64,000 nt of DNA from Synechococcus sp. MU1617 (lineage in GTDB: Bacteria > Cyanobacteriota > Cyanobacteriia > PCC-6307 > Cyanobiaceae): NCBI RefSeq assembly GCF_020514235.1, contig NZ_VTLB01000002.1, forward strand, positions 124,001 to 188,000, written 5' to 3'. Both the position numbers and the translations under genes were made by a program. The notes under the pieces were generated by a model. That model was not told the DNA's origin. It searched no databases and saw only the letters and a program-made list of their open reading frames with translations. Every line of letters starts with the position of its first letter. Position 1 is the first letter of the stretch. This document shows, in pieces, positions 1 to 9,261 of this stretch.

Positions 1-2931
1 AAGAAAGAAGAACCGGCCTCAGAACCACCGGGCTGGACCGGGCTGCCGATGCAAGCCGGCGAACCGATTCCCAAGCAAACCGAATGGTGGCCCTGGCAGG
101 TGCAGGGACTAGCCGTTGAAGCATCGGCAGCCACTGAGTGGTTGTCCCGATTGCCGCTCTCCGGCACCAATCCCGACCTGGCTGACGAACTGCGCTGGTG
201 GAGCCATCTGCAGCGCTGGGCCCTGAGCCTGGTGGCCCGGGGCCGCTGGATTCCCCAAATGGAGCTCAGCAAAGGGGAGGGCTATCCCCATCGGGCCCGT
301 TGGGTGCCGCTGCTCAACCGGGAAGAAGACCGGCGCCGACTCGAGGATCTGGCGGCCAGCCTGCCGCTGGTGGCCACCTGTGCATTGCCCTGGCGGGAAC
401 CCCTGGGGCGCCGCAGCAACCGCACCACCCGATTGCGTCCCGAGGCCATGCGAGCCGCCAACCCCGTGGCCAGCTGCCGGCCCCGCAGCGGGCGCCTGCG
501 AGTGGCGACGCTGCTGGAAGACCTGGTGGACGCGCAGCTGCGCAAGGATTTTCAGCCTTCCACCGATGGCCTCGATCCCCTGCTGACCCTCTGGCAGGAA
601 GCCCTGGGATCAGAAACCGGGGTGATCGAGATCGGTGACGAAGAGGCCGAACGCCTGGCCACAGCCAGCCATCACTGGAGAGAGGGCATCGCCGGCGGAT
701 TTGCTGCGGCCCGCACCTGCCTGGAACTGCACACCCCACCGGATGGGGAGGATCTCTGGGAACTGCGCTTCGGGCTGCAAGCGGAAGCTGACCCCAGCCT
801 GAAGCTCCCGGCCGCCGCGGCCTGGGCCTCCGGCGCCGAGATGCTGCAACTGGGGGAGATCCAGGTGGATCAACCGGGCGAAGTGCTGCTGGAGGGTCTG
901 GGACGAGCCCTGACGGTGTTCCCACCGATCGAACGAGGCCTAGAGAGCGCCACGCCGGACACGATGCAGCTGACCCCGGCCGAAGCCTTCGTGCTGGTGC
1001 GCACGGCCGCTCGTCAGCTGCGGGATGCCGGCGTGGGTGTGGAGCTGCCGCCCAGCCTCTCCGGTGGCCTGGCCAGCCGGCTGGGCCTGTCGATCAAGGC
1101 CGAACTTCCAGAGCGATCCCGCGGCTTCACCCTGGGCGAATCTCTGGAGTGGGAGTGGGATCTGATGATCGGCGGGGTGACGCTCACCCTGCGGGAACTG
1201 GAGCGTCTGAGCGGCAAGCGCAGCCCCCTGGTGCGCCACAAGGGGGCCTGGATTGAACTGCGGCCCAACGACCTCAAGAACGCCGAACGGTTCTGTGGAG
1301 CGAAACCGGAACTGAGCCTCGATGACGCGCTGCGGCTGACGGGAACAGAAGGGGAACTGCTGATGCGGATGCCGGTGCACCGCTTCGATGCCGGCCCGCG
1401 GCTGCAATCGGTGCTGGAGCAATACCACCAGCAGAAGGCCCCCGACCCCCTGCCGGCCCCCGAGGGATTCAGTGGCCAGTTGCGGCCCTACCAGGAGCGC
1501 GGGCTGGGCTGGCTCGCCTTCCTGCACCGCTTCGACCAAGGGGCCTGCCTGGCCGATGACATGGGACTGGGCAAAACCATTCAGCTGCTGGCGTTTCTGC
1601 AGCACCTCAAAGCAGAGCAGGAACTGAAGCGCCCGGTGCTGCTGGTGGCCCCCACCTCGGTGCTCACCAATTGGCGACGGGAAGCGGAATCGTTCACCCC
1701 GGAATTGGCGGTGATCGAGCACTACGGCCCGCGCCGCCCCTCCACACCCGTCGAACTCAAGAAAGCGTTGAAGGATGTCGATCTGGTGCTCACCAGCTAC
1801 GGCTTGCTGCAGCGGGACAGCGAACTGCTGGAAACCCAGGACTGGCAGGGGGTGGTGATTGACGAAGCCCAGGCGATCAAGAACCCCGGCGCCAAGCAGA
1901 GCCAGGCCGCCCGAGACCTGGCCCGCCCCGGCCGCAGCAAGAGCAACCGCTTCCGCATCGCCCTGACTGGCACCCCGGTGGAGAACCGGGTGAGTGAACT
2001 GTGGGCCTTGATGGACTTTCTCAATCCCAAGGTGCTGGGGGAAGAGGACTTCTTCCGCCAGCGCTACCGAATGCCAATCGAGCGCTACGGCGATATGTCG
2101 TCCCTACGGGATCTCAAAGGCCGCGTGGGTCCGTTCATCCTGCGCCGGCTGAAGACCGACAAAACGATCATTTCCGACCTGCCGGAGAAGGTAGAGCTAA
2201 GCGAATGGGTGGGGCTGAGCAAGGAGCAGAAATCCCTTTACAGCAAGACCGTGGAAGACACACTCGATGCCATTGCGCGGGCGCCGCGCGGACAGCGCCA
2301 CGGTCAAGTGCTGGCCCTACTCACCCGGCTGAAACAGATCTGCAACCATCCCGCCCTCGCCCTGAGCGAAGGGGCGGTGGACGATGGCTTCCTGGGCCGT
2401 TCGGCCAAGCTGCAGCGGCTGGAAGAAATTCTCGATGAGGTGATCGAAGCAGGCGATCGGGCCCTGCTGTTCACCCAGTTCGCCGAATGGGGGCATCTGC
2501 TGCAGGCTTGGATGCAGCAGCGCTGGAAATCAGAAGTGCCCTTCCTGCATGGCGGCACACGCAAGAGCGAACGCCAGGCAATGGTGGATCGCTTCCAGGA
2601 AGATCCCCGCGGTCCGCAGCTGTTCCTGCTCTCGCTCAAGGCCGGTGGTGTGGGCCTCAACCTCACCCGGGCCAGCCACGTCTTCCACATCGACCGCTGG
2701 TGGAACCCGGCCGTGGAAAACCAGGCCACCGACAGGGCTTATCGGATTGGCCAGACCAACCGTGTGATGGTGCACAAATTCATCACCAGCGGCTCGGTGG
2801 AGGAAAAGATCGATCGCATGATCCGGGAGAAATCACGCCTGGCCGAGGATGTGATCGGCTCCGGGGAGGATTGGCTGGGAAGCCTCGGTGGCGATCAATT
2901 GCGCAATCTCGTCGCCTTAGAGGACACCTGA
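1..2931 (+). CDS. SNF2/SWI2-family DEAD/DEAH helicase (5' end outside window)
   Basis: ATP-dependent DNA translocase of the SNF2 superfamily, expected to act on DNA or protein-DNA complexes in the cytoplasm. The frame is open to base 1, and the first ATG inside the window (base 49) is followed by sequence that reads as mid-protein, so the true start is probably upstream. Counting from that ATG, motif I (DDMGLGKT) lies near residue 503, motif II (DEAQ) near 604, and the C-terminal helicase half carries LTGTPVENR and a QATDRAYRIGQ-type motif VI. The 500-residue N-terminal part precedes the ATPase as in other bacterial SNF2 proteins. The SWIM zinc-finger gene starts 3 bp after the stop, a pairing seen repeatedly in prokaryotes, so the two probably work together. 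The exact substrate is unknown. Confidence 0.93.
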   Translation, partial: KKEEPASEPPGWTGLPMQAGEPIPKQTEWWPWQVQGLAVEASAATEWLSRLPLSGTNPDLADELRWWSHLQRWALSLVARGRWIPQMELSKGEGYPHRARWVPLLNREEDRRRLEDLAASLPLVATCALPWREPLGRRSNRTTRLRPEAMRAANPVASCRPRSGRLRVATLLEDLVDAQLRKDFQPSTDGLDPLLTLWQEALGSETGVIEIGDEEAERLATASHHWREGIAGGFAAARTCLELHTPPDGEDLWELRFGLQAEADPSLKLPAAAAWASGAEMLQLGEIQVDQPGEVLLEGLGRALTVFPPIERGLESATPDTMQLTPAEAFVLVRTAARQLRDAGVGVELPPSLSGGLASRLGLSIKAELPERSRGFTLGESLEWEWDLMIGGVTLTLRELERLSGKRSPLVRHKGAWIELRPNDLKNAERFCGAKPELSLDDALRLTGTEGELLMRMPVHRFDAGPRLQSVLEQYHQQKAPDPLPAPEGFSGQLRPYQERGLGWLAFLHRFDQGACLADDMGLGKTIQLLAFLQHLKAEQELKRPVLLVAPTSVLTNWRREAESFTPELAVIEHYGPRRPSTPVELKKALKDVDLVLTSYGLLQRDSELLETQDWQGVVIDEAQAIKNPGAKQSQAARDLARPGRSKSNRFRIALTGTPVENRVSELWALMDFLNPKVLGEEDFFRQRYRMPIERYGDMSSLRDLKGRVGPFILRRLKTDKTIISDLPEKVELSEWVGLSKEQKSLYSKTVEDTLDAIARAPRGQRHGQVLALLTRLKQICNHPALALSEGAVDDGFLGRSAKLQRLEEILDEVIEAGDRALLFTQFAEWGHLLQAWMQQRWKSEVPFLHGGTRKSERQAMVDRFQEDPRGPQLFLLSLKAGGVGLNLTRASHVFHIDRWWNPAVENQATDRAYRIGQTNRVMVHKFITSGSVEEKIDRMIREKSRLAEDVIGSGEDWLGSLGGDQLRNLVALEDT

Positions 2932-2933
2932 CC

Positions 2934-3821
2934 ATGACCATGAGCAACGGCAACACCAACAGCATCACCGCCATCGGCGACGACGGCCTGGGCCAACAGC
3001 CCTGGTGGGTGGAGCAATGGATGGAGCTGATCAACGGCTACCGCTTCAAAAAACGGTTGGAGCGGGCCTGGGGCTACGCCCGCGAAGGCCATGTGACCTC
3101 GATCCGCTTTGAAGGCCGCCGCGTTCACGCCCGCGTCCAGGGCACTGATGAAGCGCCCTACAAGGTGAAGCTCTGGCTGGATGTGCTCAACGATGAGGAC
3201 TGGGGCTATGTGTTGGAAGCCCTGACCCAGAAAGCCCGCTGGTCGGCCCAGCTGCTGGCGGGGATCATGCCCTCCGACATCGAGCGGGCCTTCGCCGCCA
3301 GCGGCAAACGTCTGTTCCCGTTCAAGTTGCAGGAAGTGCGCAGCGAGTGCAGCTGCCCCGACAAAGCCAACCCCTGCAAACACATCAGCGCGGTGTATTT
3401 CCTGATGGGAGATCGCTTCAGTGAAGATCCCTTCGTGCTGTTCCAACTGCGGGGCCGCAACCGAGCTCGGCTGCTGGAAGACCTGGCGGAACATCGGCGC
3501 AAGGCCCTGGCGGAGCGGGCGGCGGCAGCCAAAGATGAGAAAAAAGTCAGCACACCGCAAGAGGCGACACCGCTGCCGCCCCATGCGGCCGTGCAGGACC
3601 CGGCCCTGTGGTGGCGCTACAACCGCAGCCTCGATGGCGACCTGGTCGTGATCACCCCAGCGATGGAGGGCGACACGGGCCTCGATGCCGCCGGAGAGCT
3701 GCCGCTTGCGGAAGACCCGCGCTTTGTAGAGGCCCGAAGCACCTTCCTGAACAACCTCAAGGCCCATGGCCAGGCCAGTGCCCAGAAGGCGATGCTGCAG
3801 GCCATGGCAGCCGGCAGCTGA
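2934..3821 (+). CDS. SWIM zinc-finger protein
   Basis: Protein of 295 residues with a SWIM zinc finger: CSCPDKANPCKH gives the CxCx(n)CxH ligand set near residues 140-150. SWIM domains bind DNA or proteins and take their name from SWI2/SNF2 and MuDR. The start is the ATG 3 bp after the stop of the SNF2 helicase; a second ATG lies two codons on. The tight spacing implies co-transcription and possibly translational coupling with the helicase. The C-terminal part (from about residue 190) is charged and Ala-rich, with no recognisable domain. I infer an accessory or targeting role for the helicase. Confidence 0.85.
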   Translation: MTMSNGNTNSITAIGDDGLGQQPWWVEQWMELINGYRFKKRLERAWGYAREGHVTSIRFEGRRVHARVQGTDEAPYKVKLWLDVLNDEDWGYVLEALTQKARWSAQLLAGIMPSDIERAFAASGKRLFPFKLQEVRSECSCPDKANPCKHISAVYFLMGDRFSEDPFVLFQLRGRNRARLLEDLAEHRRKALAERAAAAKDEKKVSTPQEATPLPPHAAVQDPALWWRYNRSLDGDLVVITPAMEGDTGLDAAGELPLAEDPRFVEARSTFLNNLKAHGQASAQKAMLQAMAAGS

Positions 3822-3835
3822 AGCGGAGCAGAGCC

Positions 3836-4315
3836 ATGGCCAGCGAAGCCGCCTGGCTCACCACCAAAAAACAAGAGCTCACAGGATTGCTGCTGCAATC
3901 GCATCAACGGGCCTTCAGCAGGCCGCTGATCGCTTCCGCCCAACCGGGCTGCTCAAAGCGGCTGATCTGCCAGAACCTGTTCGCCTGCGGCTTTCCGGTG
4001 CTGGCCCACGGCACGGAGCAGGATCCCAAGCTCAGTTACGCCAACGCTGCGGCCCTGCAGCTGTGGGACAGCCGCTGGGATGAACTGATCGGCATGCCCT
4101 CGCGGCTCACCGCACCGGACAGCGAACGGGCTGAACGCAGCAGCGCCCTCGGCCAGGCCAAACGCCTCGATGCAGTGCAGAACTATCGCGGCATTCGCAT
4201 CAGCCGCAAAGGGCGGCGATTCATGATCAACAAGGCCCGGATCTGGACCCTTTGGAATGCAGAAGAGCAGGTCTGCGGCCAGGCGGCCTGCTTCAGCGAC
4301 TGGTGGTGGCTTTAA
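3836..4315 (+). CDS. MEKHLA-domain protein
   Basis: Protein of 159 residues matching the MEKHLA domain, a PAS-related fold found in cyanobacteria and in plant HD-ZIP III proteins. Supporting features are the segment LSYANAAALQLWD, the GMPSRLTAP motif and the C-terminal KARIWTLWN stretch. No catalytic residues are apparent; a sensory or ligand-binding role is inferred from the fold. It follows the SWIM gene by 14 bp on the same strand and is probably the third gene of that operon. The ATG at 3836 was chosen because it is the first in frame after the SWIM stop. Confidence 0.75.
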   Translation: MASEAAWLTTKKQELTGLLLQSHQRAFSRPLIASAQPGCSKRLICQNLFACGFPVLAHGTEQDPKLSYANAAALQLWDSRWDELIGMPSRLTAPDSERAERSSALGQAKRLDAVQNYRGIRISRKGRRFMINKARIWTLWNAEEQVCGQAACFSDWWWL

Positions 4316-4318
4316 GGA

Positions 4319-4377
4319 GATTCGGTTTCAACACCATCCCTGTGGTGCCAGCCGAACCTGGTGGTAGAGACCGAATC
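4319..4377. repeat. Nested inverted repeat upstream of hsp20
   Basis: GATTCGGT (4319-4326) is the exact reverse complement of ACCGAATC (4370-4377). Allowing one wobble extends each arm to 11 bp, and a smaller CACCA/TGGTG hairpin sits inside. No T-run follows, so it is a poor terminator. It lies 105-163 bp ahead of the hsp20 start and could be leader RNA structure or an operator. Confidence 0.4.
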
Positions 4378-4481
4378 AAAACGGACGGTTCTCACACTTC
4401 TGGTTCTCATCCAAGCGGCGCAGATTGTGATGGCGGGCGATCAACCCAGTCCGCAGATGTTCATTCTTCGGAGCCACCATC

Positions 4482-4874
4482 ATGCTGACCCTTCGCCAAT
4501 CCCCCTTCGAGCTGTTCGAGCGTCTCGAGCAGCAACTGGCCACCGCCGAACGCGTTCCCAACGCTGAAATCCGCGAGACCGAAACCGGCTACACCGTGCA
4601 GCTGGAACTGCCCGGGGTGGACCGGGACTCGATCGACGTCAAGGTCACCGATCGCAACCTGGTGATCAGCGCCGAACGACCTGCGAACAACAGCGACGAC
4701 ACCGAAGCACCTCTGCTGAGCGAATTCCGCAGCGGCACCTGGAGCCGCAGCTTCCGTTTCCCCCACAGCCTTGATCGCGACCAGCTCAAGGCCAGCTATC
4801 GGGACGGCATTCTTGAAATCAACGCCGGTAAGGCTGTGGAGCACACCAGCGTTTCTGTGAAGGTCGAGAGCTGA
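4482..4874 (+). CDS. Small heat-shock protein Hsp20/alpha-crystallin family
   Basis: ATP-independent holdase chaperone that binds unfolding proteins in the cytoplasm. It has 130 residues. The alpha-crystallin domain spans roughly residues 25-125, with the conserved segments VQLELPGVDRDSIDVKV and SFRFPHSLD and the terminal DGILEI beta strand typical of the family. The short N-terminal arm (MLTLRQSPFELFERLEQQL) is the usual oligomerisation region. A GGAG sequence precedes the ATG by about nine bases. The gene ends ahead of a strong hairpin terminator and converges on the transporter gene downstream. Confidence 0.93.
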   Translation: MLTLRQSPFELFERLEQQLATAERVPNAEIRETETGYTVQLELPGVDRDSIDVKVTDRNLVISAERPANNSDDTEAPLLSEFRSGTWSRSFRFPHSLDRDQLKASYRDGILEINAGKAVEHTSVSVKVES

Positions 4875-4945
4875 TCAGGTAACGAGCACTGACCAGCCTT
4901 GGGCTGGACAAGCCCAACCCACCAAGACGAGAAGAACGGAAGCCC

Positions 4946-4972
4946 AACCCCTGCCGATGGCAGGGGTTTTTT
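4946..4972 (+). terminator. Rho-independent terminator after hsp20
   Basis: Perfect 10-bp stem AACCCCTGCC / GGCAGGGGTT with a 3-base GAT loop, followed by a run of six T. It ends the hsp20 transcript and sits just before the convergent transporter gene. Confidence 0.9.
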
Positions 4973-4990
4973 GTTGAAGCCAAGGCGGAA

Positions 4991-6286
4991 TCAGCCGCCA
5001 AGGCCAAGGAAGAAGCGGCCGATGAACAGCAGGCTGAAGCCACTGAAAAACACCAGGCCAAACCAGCAGAAGGCCTGGGTAAGTCGCCCATAACGGTGCT
5101 CCAACGGAACCAAGGGGCTGTTGATCGTGTCCATCGCCATCCAGGCGAACAAAGGAGCGGTGAGGAAACTGCCGGTCATCGCCCCGAACACGAAATCCTT
5201 CACCCCAATACCGCCGGTCTTGGCCACCACCAACGCCAGCACAGCCGCCAGAAAGTGCACGATGACCCAGATATCGAAGCGACGCTGCATGGGCCCCGGC
5301 GCTGAATCACCACTGTCGTGATGACGCAGCAAGCCCTGGATCGCGGCAATGCTGCGGGGGTAGGCATCCAGGCAGGTGAGGGTGGTGCTGAACATGGCTG
5401 AGAAGGCCGCCGGGATAATCACCCAGGCCGCCCAACCACCCATGGCAGCGGTGTAGAGCTTGATCAGCTTCTGGGCGAAAGACACACCACTGCCGGCCAG
5501 CATTCCGTCACCGCTGCCGTACATCGTGTAGGCACCCAGGATCACGAAGAACATCGCCGTCACCACCGTGACGCCGTAGCCGAGGTTGAAATCGAACTCG
5601 GCCTCCTTCGGCGTTGCGGTGTGGTCGGTGTCGCGCGCGCGAGAAAACATCCACAACGATGGCCACACGCACATCTCCACCGGTCCGGGCATCCAGCCCA
5701 TCAGGGGAATCAGGAAGGCCAGGTTGGCCAGGGTCCAGGGGCTGGGATCAGTGCTGACCCAACTCGCCGCCACATCCCCGACAGGGCCGCGGATCAGCAG
5801 CGATGCGGCCGCGACCCCCGTGAGCAGGGTGAGCAGCACCACCAACAATTTGGAGAGACGGTCGAGCGCCCGGTAGTGCCCCAACAGCAGCACCAGGCCA
5901 CTCACCACCAGCACGGCGATGGACAGTCCGTAGGGGTCCAGTCCCGCCAGCAGAGGAATGTTGGTGAGCAGCAGCCCCGCCACAAAGCTCACCGCCGCAA
6001 TGGTGAAGGTCCCCGTCACCAGGCTCACCACCAGATAAAGCGGCAGGTAAAGGGAATTGCGTTTCTGGAAACCCTCCAGCAGCGACAGTCCGGTGGCCGC
6101 TGTGAAGCGGGTGCCCACACGCAGGAACGGGTACTTGATCAGATTGGTCAGCAGGATCAGGCCCACCAGGGCAAAGCCGAAACGGGCTCCCGCCGTGGTG
6201 GACGACATCAAATGGGATCCACCGATGCAGGCACCCGCCAGGAGGATGCCTGGTCCAATGCTGCGTCGCAGCGTCGATGACGCCAT
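4991..6286 (-). CDS. NRAMP-like divalent metal transporter
   Basis: Integral membrane protein of 431 residues with about eleven hydrophobic segments, resembling the NRAMP/MntH superfamily of proton-coupled Mn2+/Fe2+ transporters. The opening IGPGILLAGACIGGSHL corresponds to the first NRAMP helix, but the canonical DPGN of that helix is replaced by a GACIGGSH-type sequence. The family is therefore divergent and the substrate uncertain. The ATG at 6286 was chosen: longer readings upstream run into the divergent flavodiiron gene and lack membrane character, while this start leaves an 82-bp shared promoter region. Its position next to iron-dependent flavodiiron and rubrerythrin genes fits metal supply. 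Confidence 0.8.
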   Translation of the reverse strand: MASSTLRRSIGPGILLAGACIGGSHLMSSTTAGARFGFALVGLILLTNLIKYPFLRVGTRFTAATGLSLLEGFQKRNSLYLPLYLVVSLVTGTFTIAAVSFVAGLLLTNIPLLAGLDPYGLSIAVLVVSGLVLLLGHYRALDRLSKLLVVLLTLLTGVAAASLLIRGPVGDVAASWVSTDPSPWTLANLAFLIPLMGWMPGPVEMCVWPSLWMFSRARDTDHTATPKEAEFDFNLGYGVTVVTAMFFVILGAYTMYGSGDGMLAGSGVSFAQKLIKLYTAAMGGWAAWVIIPAAFSAMFSTTLTCLDAYPRSIAAIQGLLRHHDSGDSAPGPMQRRFDIWVIVHFLAAVLALVVAKTGGIGVKDFVFGAMTGSFLTAPLFAWMAMDTINSPLVPLEHRYGRLTQAFCWFGLVFFSGFSLLFIGRFFLGLGG

Positions 6287-6368
6287 CACAAGGTTGCGGT
6301 TGCAACCAGTCTCCGCCGCCTTCCCCCGCTGAATCTCCGTAGAGTCGACTTCCGTCACGGTCGGTTTC

Positions 6369-8117
6369 ATGGTCGTTGCTCCCGCTGCTCCGAAGCTGTC
6401 GCTGCAGTGCGAAGCCATCGCTGCCGACACCACCACGATTCGCTCCCTCGACTGGGACCGCAGCCGCTTCGACATCGAATTCGGCCTGCGCAACGGCACC
6501 ACTTACAACGCTTTTCTGGTGCGGGGAGAACGCACCGCCCTGATCGACACCAGCCACGCCAAGTTCCGCGATACCTGGATCCCCCTGCTCAAGGAGCAGA
6601 TCGATCCAACCGCGATCGATGTGTTGATCGTGAGCCACACCGAACCCGACCACTCCGGTTTGATCGGTGACCTGATCGATCTCAATCCCGAGATCGAAAT
6701 CGTGGGCTCAAAGGTGGCGCTGCAATTCCTGCAGGACCAGGTCCACAGGCCGTTCAAATCCCGTGCGGTGAAGTCCGGCGAGGAACTGGATCTCGGCACC
6801 AACCCCGACAGCGGCATCCAGCACCGCTTCGAATTCCTCAGTGCTCCGAACCTGCACTGGCCGGACACGATCTTTTCCTTTGATCACGGCACAGGCATCC
6901 TCTACACCTGCGACGCCTTCGGTCTGCACTACTGCTCCGACGACGTCTTCGATGCCGATCCCGGCGCCATCGCTCCTGATTTCCGCTTCTACTACGACTG
7001 CCTAATGGGCCCCAATGCCCGCAGCGTGCTGCAGGCCCTCAAGCGCATGGATGGCCTGCCCGAGATCAACACCATTGCGGTGGGTCATGGACCGCTGTTG
7101 CGGCATCACCTCAGCCACTGGATCAGCGACTACCGCGAGTGGAGCGGCCAGCGCAGCAAGGGCGAGAGCTATGCCGCCGTCTGTTACCTCAGCCAGTACG
7201 GCTTCTCAGATCGGATCAGCCAGGCGATCGCCCACGGCATCGGCAAAGCGGATGCCCAGGTGCAGCTGGTGGATCTACGGGCCACCGACCCCCAGGAACT
7301 CACCGCCCTGATCGGTGATGCCAAGGCTGTTGTGGTGCCGACCTGGCCCGCGGCACCGGAGCCGGATCTCCAAGCCTCCATCGGAACTCTGCTCGCAGCT
7401 CTGCATCCCAAGCAACTTGTGGGGGTTTATGACGCCTTCGGCGGCAACGACGAACCGATCGATGCCGTCGCCGATCAACTGCGCAGCCAGGGGCAGAAAC
7501 AAGCCTTCAACCCGCTGCGGATCAAACAGCTGCCCCAGGGCAGCGACTACCAACGCTGTGAGGAGTCCGGCACTGACCTCGGTCAGCTGCTGACCAAAGA
7601 GAAGACGATCGCGGCGATGAAAAGCCTCGATGGCGACCTCGACAAAGCCCTTGGTCGCATCAGCGGTGGTCTCTATGTGGTGACTGCCAGCCAAGGGGAA
7701 GGCGAATCGCAGCGCCGCAGCGCCATGGTGGCCAGCTGGGTGAGCCAGGCCAGCTTCACCCCACCGGGCCTCACCATCGCCGTCGCCAAAGACCGTGCGA
7801 TCGAAGCCCTGATGCAGGTGGGAGATCGATTCGTACTGAACGTTCTACGGCAAGACAACCATCAGGAACTGATGCGTCATTTCCTCAAGCGCTTCCCCCC
7901 CGGTGCCGATCGTTTTGCTGGGGTGAACGTGCTGGAGGGGACCGCCGATGGCGGCCCGGTGCTCGCCGATGCTCTGGCGTTTCTGAGCTGCCGTGTGGAG
8001 CAACGGATGGAGGGCCCCGACCACTGGATCATCTATGCCGTTGTGGAACAGGGCAACGTGGCCGATGCCGAGGCCAGCACGGCAGTGCATCACCGCAAGG
8101 TGGGCAACCACTACTGA
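6369..8117 (+). CDS. flv3: Flavodiiron protein, Flv3-like (canonical diiron site)
   Basis: Cyanobacterial class C flavodiiron protein of 582 residues that, with Flv1, reduces O2 to water using photosynthetic electrons. Order of domains: metallo-beta-lactamase-like diiron domain (about 30-255), flavodoxin/FMN domain (about 260-405) and C-terminal flavin reductase-like domain (about 420-582). The iron ligands are present: H90, E92, D94 and H95 in HTEPDH, H163 in LHWPD, D182 in CDAFG and H240 in GHGP. This canonical set separates Flv3/Flv4 from Flv1/Flv2, so Flv3 is the best name given the Flv1-like partner at 9262. The stop overlaps the end of the convergent gene by 7 bp. Confidence 0.92.
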   Translation: MVVAPAAPKLSLQCEAIAADTTTIRSLDWDRSRFDIEFGLRNGTTYNAFLVRGERTALIDTSHAKFRDTWIPLLKEQIDPTAIDVLIVSHTEPDHSGLIGDLIDLNPEIEIVGSKVALQFLQDQVHRPFKSRAVKSGEELDLGTNPDSGIQHRFEFLSAPNLHWPDTIFSFDHGTGILYTCDAFGLHYCSDDVFDADPGAIAPDFRFYYDCLMGPNARSVLQALKRMDGLPEINTIAVGHGPLLRHHLSHWISDYREWSGQRSKGESYAAVCYLSQYGFSDRISQAIAHGIGKADAQVQLVDLRATDPQELTALIGDAKAVVVPTWPAAPEPDLQASIGTLLAALHPKQLVGVYDAFGGNDEPIDAVADQLRSQGQKQAFNPLRIKQLPQGSDYQRCEESGTDLGQLLTKEKTIAAMKSLDGDLDKALGRISGGLYVVTASQGEGESQRRSAMVASWVSQASFTPPGLTIAVAKDRAIEALMQVGDRFVLNVLRQDNHQELMRHFLKRFPPGADRFAGVNVLEGTADGGPVLADALAFLSCRVEQRMEGPDHWIIYAVVEQGNVADAEASTAVHHRKVGNHY

Positions 8118-9211
8118 GCTTTCAGCTGATCCAGAGCATCCAGCAGGTTGCTCAGCAGGGCGCCCACGTGCTGGCTCCTCCGCCATTCACGACGGTTGAG
8201 CCAAGGATCTGAGAAGCGGCGCCACCAACCCGGCTCCGCCGGCTTGCAGTGGCCAACAGCTCGGTGATGGGGCGCGAGGAACACCGCTGCAGCCAAGAGA
8301 TTGGTGCCAAAACCCAACACGGGCCAAGGTTCACTCCCTTCACCAGACCATCCGCACAAAAGACGCACCTCCAGAGGTTCATCGGCGGAGAGCAGCTCCC
8401 AGGATCTGCCTGGCCGCAGCGAAGCCAACAGCCGATCGACCAAGCCATGGTGTGTTTTGTTCTTGGGATGGGCTTGGACCCGCAACGGCGCATTGGCGGG
8501 AAAAGGTCGTAGCGCGGCACAGATGGCGCGCTTGAAATAGGTCTGGTTCTCGATCCCTGGCGCCCGGCGCCAGCCAAACGATCGACCCAAGAGCCGCCAG
8601 CGCATGTGCCATTTAGGCACTCTCAAATAGGGGAAGCAGAGCAGCACTCCCGCTGTCTGCGGCCCGAAGGTCGCTTCGGCATCGACGAAAGCGCTCCGAA
8701 AACTGGCGCAGATGTTGAGCATCTCCCGAAGCCGCAACGGCTCCACCGGACGATCGAACGGCACCAGCGGATCCAAACGGACCGAAGCCATGACTTGAGA
8801 ACGACGCACCAACTCGAGCACCCTGATCCGTTTGCGCTGTGCTTTCTCTGAATACAGGCGTGTTTCCACCCCAATCGATTCCCCCAGCTCCACCACCTCT
8901 GGAGCCTGATACGTGCGCAGCATCTGCTGGCCTTCGCGATCGTCCAACCGCGGCAGCAGCAACAGGCTGCACGCCCGTTGCTCAGGCTCGATCAACACAC
9001 TGCCCCCAGCGATGAACCGACAGTGATGTCCATCCCGGGCCGCAAGATCCTGCAGCAGCGGCTGGAAGGCTGGGACCGAATGGCTGAGGTCGTCGCGATA
9101 GAGCGATACGACCTCCAGCTGGGTGCCCCGGATCCCTCTCCAGCGCAGATAGGCCAGTGCCGAAAGGGTGGTGATCAGCTGGGAGGAGAGAACAACAACG
9201 CTCTGCGCCAC
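8111..9211 (-). CDS. Polysialyltransferase-like glycosyltransferase (putative)
   Basis: Protein of 366 residues lying between the two flavodiiron genes on the opposite strand. No ATG is available near the conserved start. The GTG at 9211 (giving VAQSVVVLSSQ) is preceded by a purine-rich GGGAGCAGAAGG and is the likely start. Features recalling bacterial alpha-2,8-polysialyltransferase/GT-B sialyltransferase families are an N-terminal VVLSSQLITTLSAL strand-turn, a central HPKNKTH motif, and GFGTNLLAAAVFLA where those enzymes carry their CMP-sugar binding Ser/Thr motif. The assignment is by pattern memory and tentative. The 3' end overlaps flv3 by 7 bp; the 5' end is only 50 bp from flv1. Confidence 0.6.
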   Translation of the reverse strand: MAQSVVVLSSQLITTLSALAYLRWRGIRGTQLEVVSLYRDDLSHSVPAFQPLLQDLAARDGHHCRFIAGGSVLIEPEQRACSLLLLPRLDDREGQQMLRTYQAPEVVELGESIGVETRLYSEKAQRKRIRVLELVRRSQVMASVRLDPLVPFDRPVEPLRLREMLNICASFRSAFVDAEATFGPQTAGVLLCFPYLRVPKWHMRWRLLGRSFGWRRAPGIENQTYFKRAICAALRPFPANAPLRVQAHPKNKTHHGLVDRLLASLRPGRSWELLSADEPLEVRLLCGWSGEGSEPWPVLGFGTNLLAAAVFLAPHHRAVGHCKPAEPGWWRRFSDPWLNRREWRRSQHVGALLSNLLDALDQLKAQ

Positions 9212-9261
9212 AGCCCTTCTGCTCCCATCAACAACGCGCCTACATTCAACTGGCTTCGAAG

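Noticed and set aside
940-1722. Long minus-strand open frame inside the SNF2 gene
   Set aside because: It is a shadow of a GC-rich coding strand: composition is His/Gln/Gly-rich with no motif, and the plus-strand helicase motifs are clear.
6287-6502. 72-residue N-terminal extension of the NRAMP-like transporter
   Set aside because: It overlaps the divergent flv3 start and is not membrane-like; the ATG at 6286 begins the first helix.
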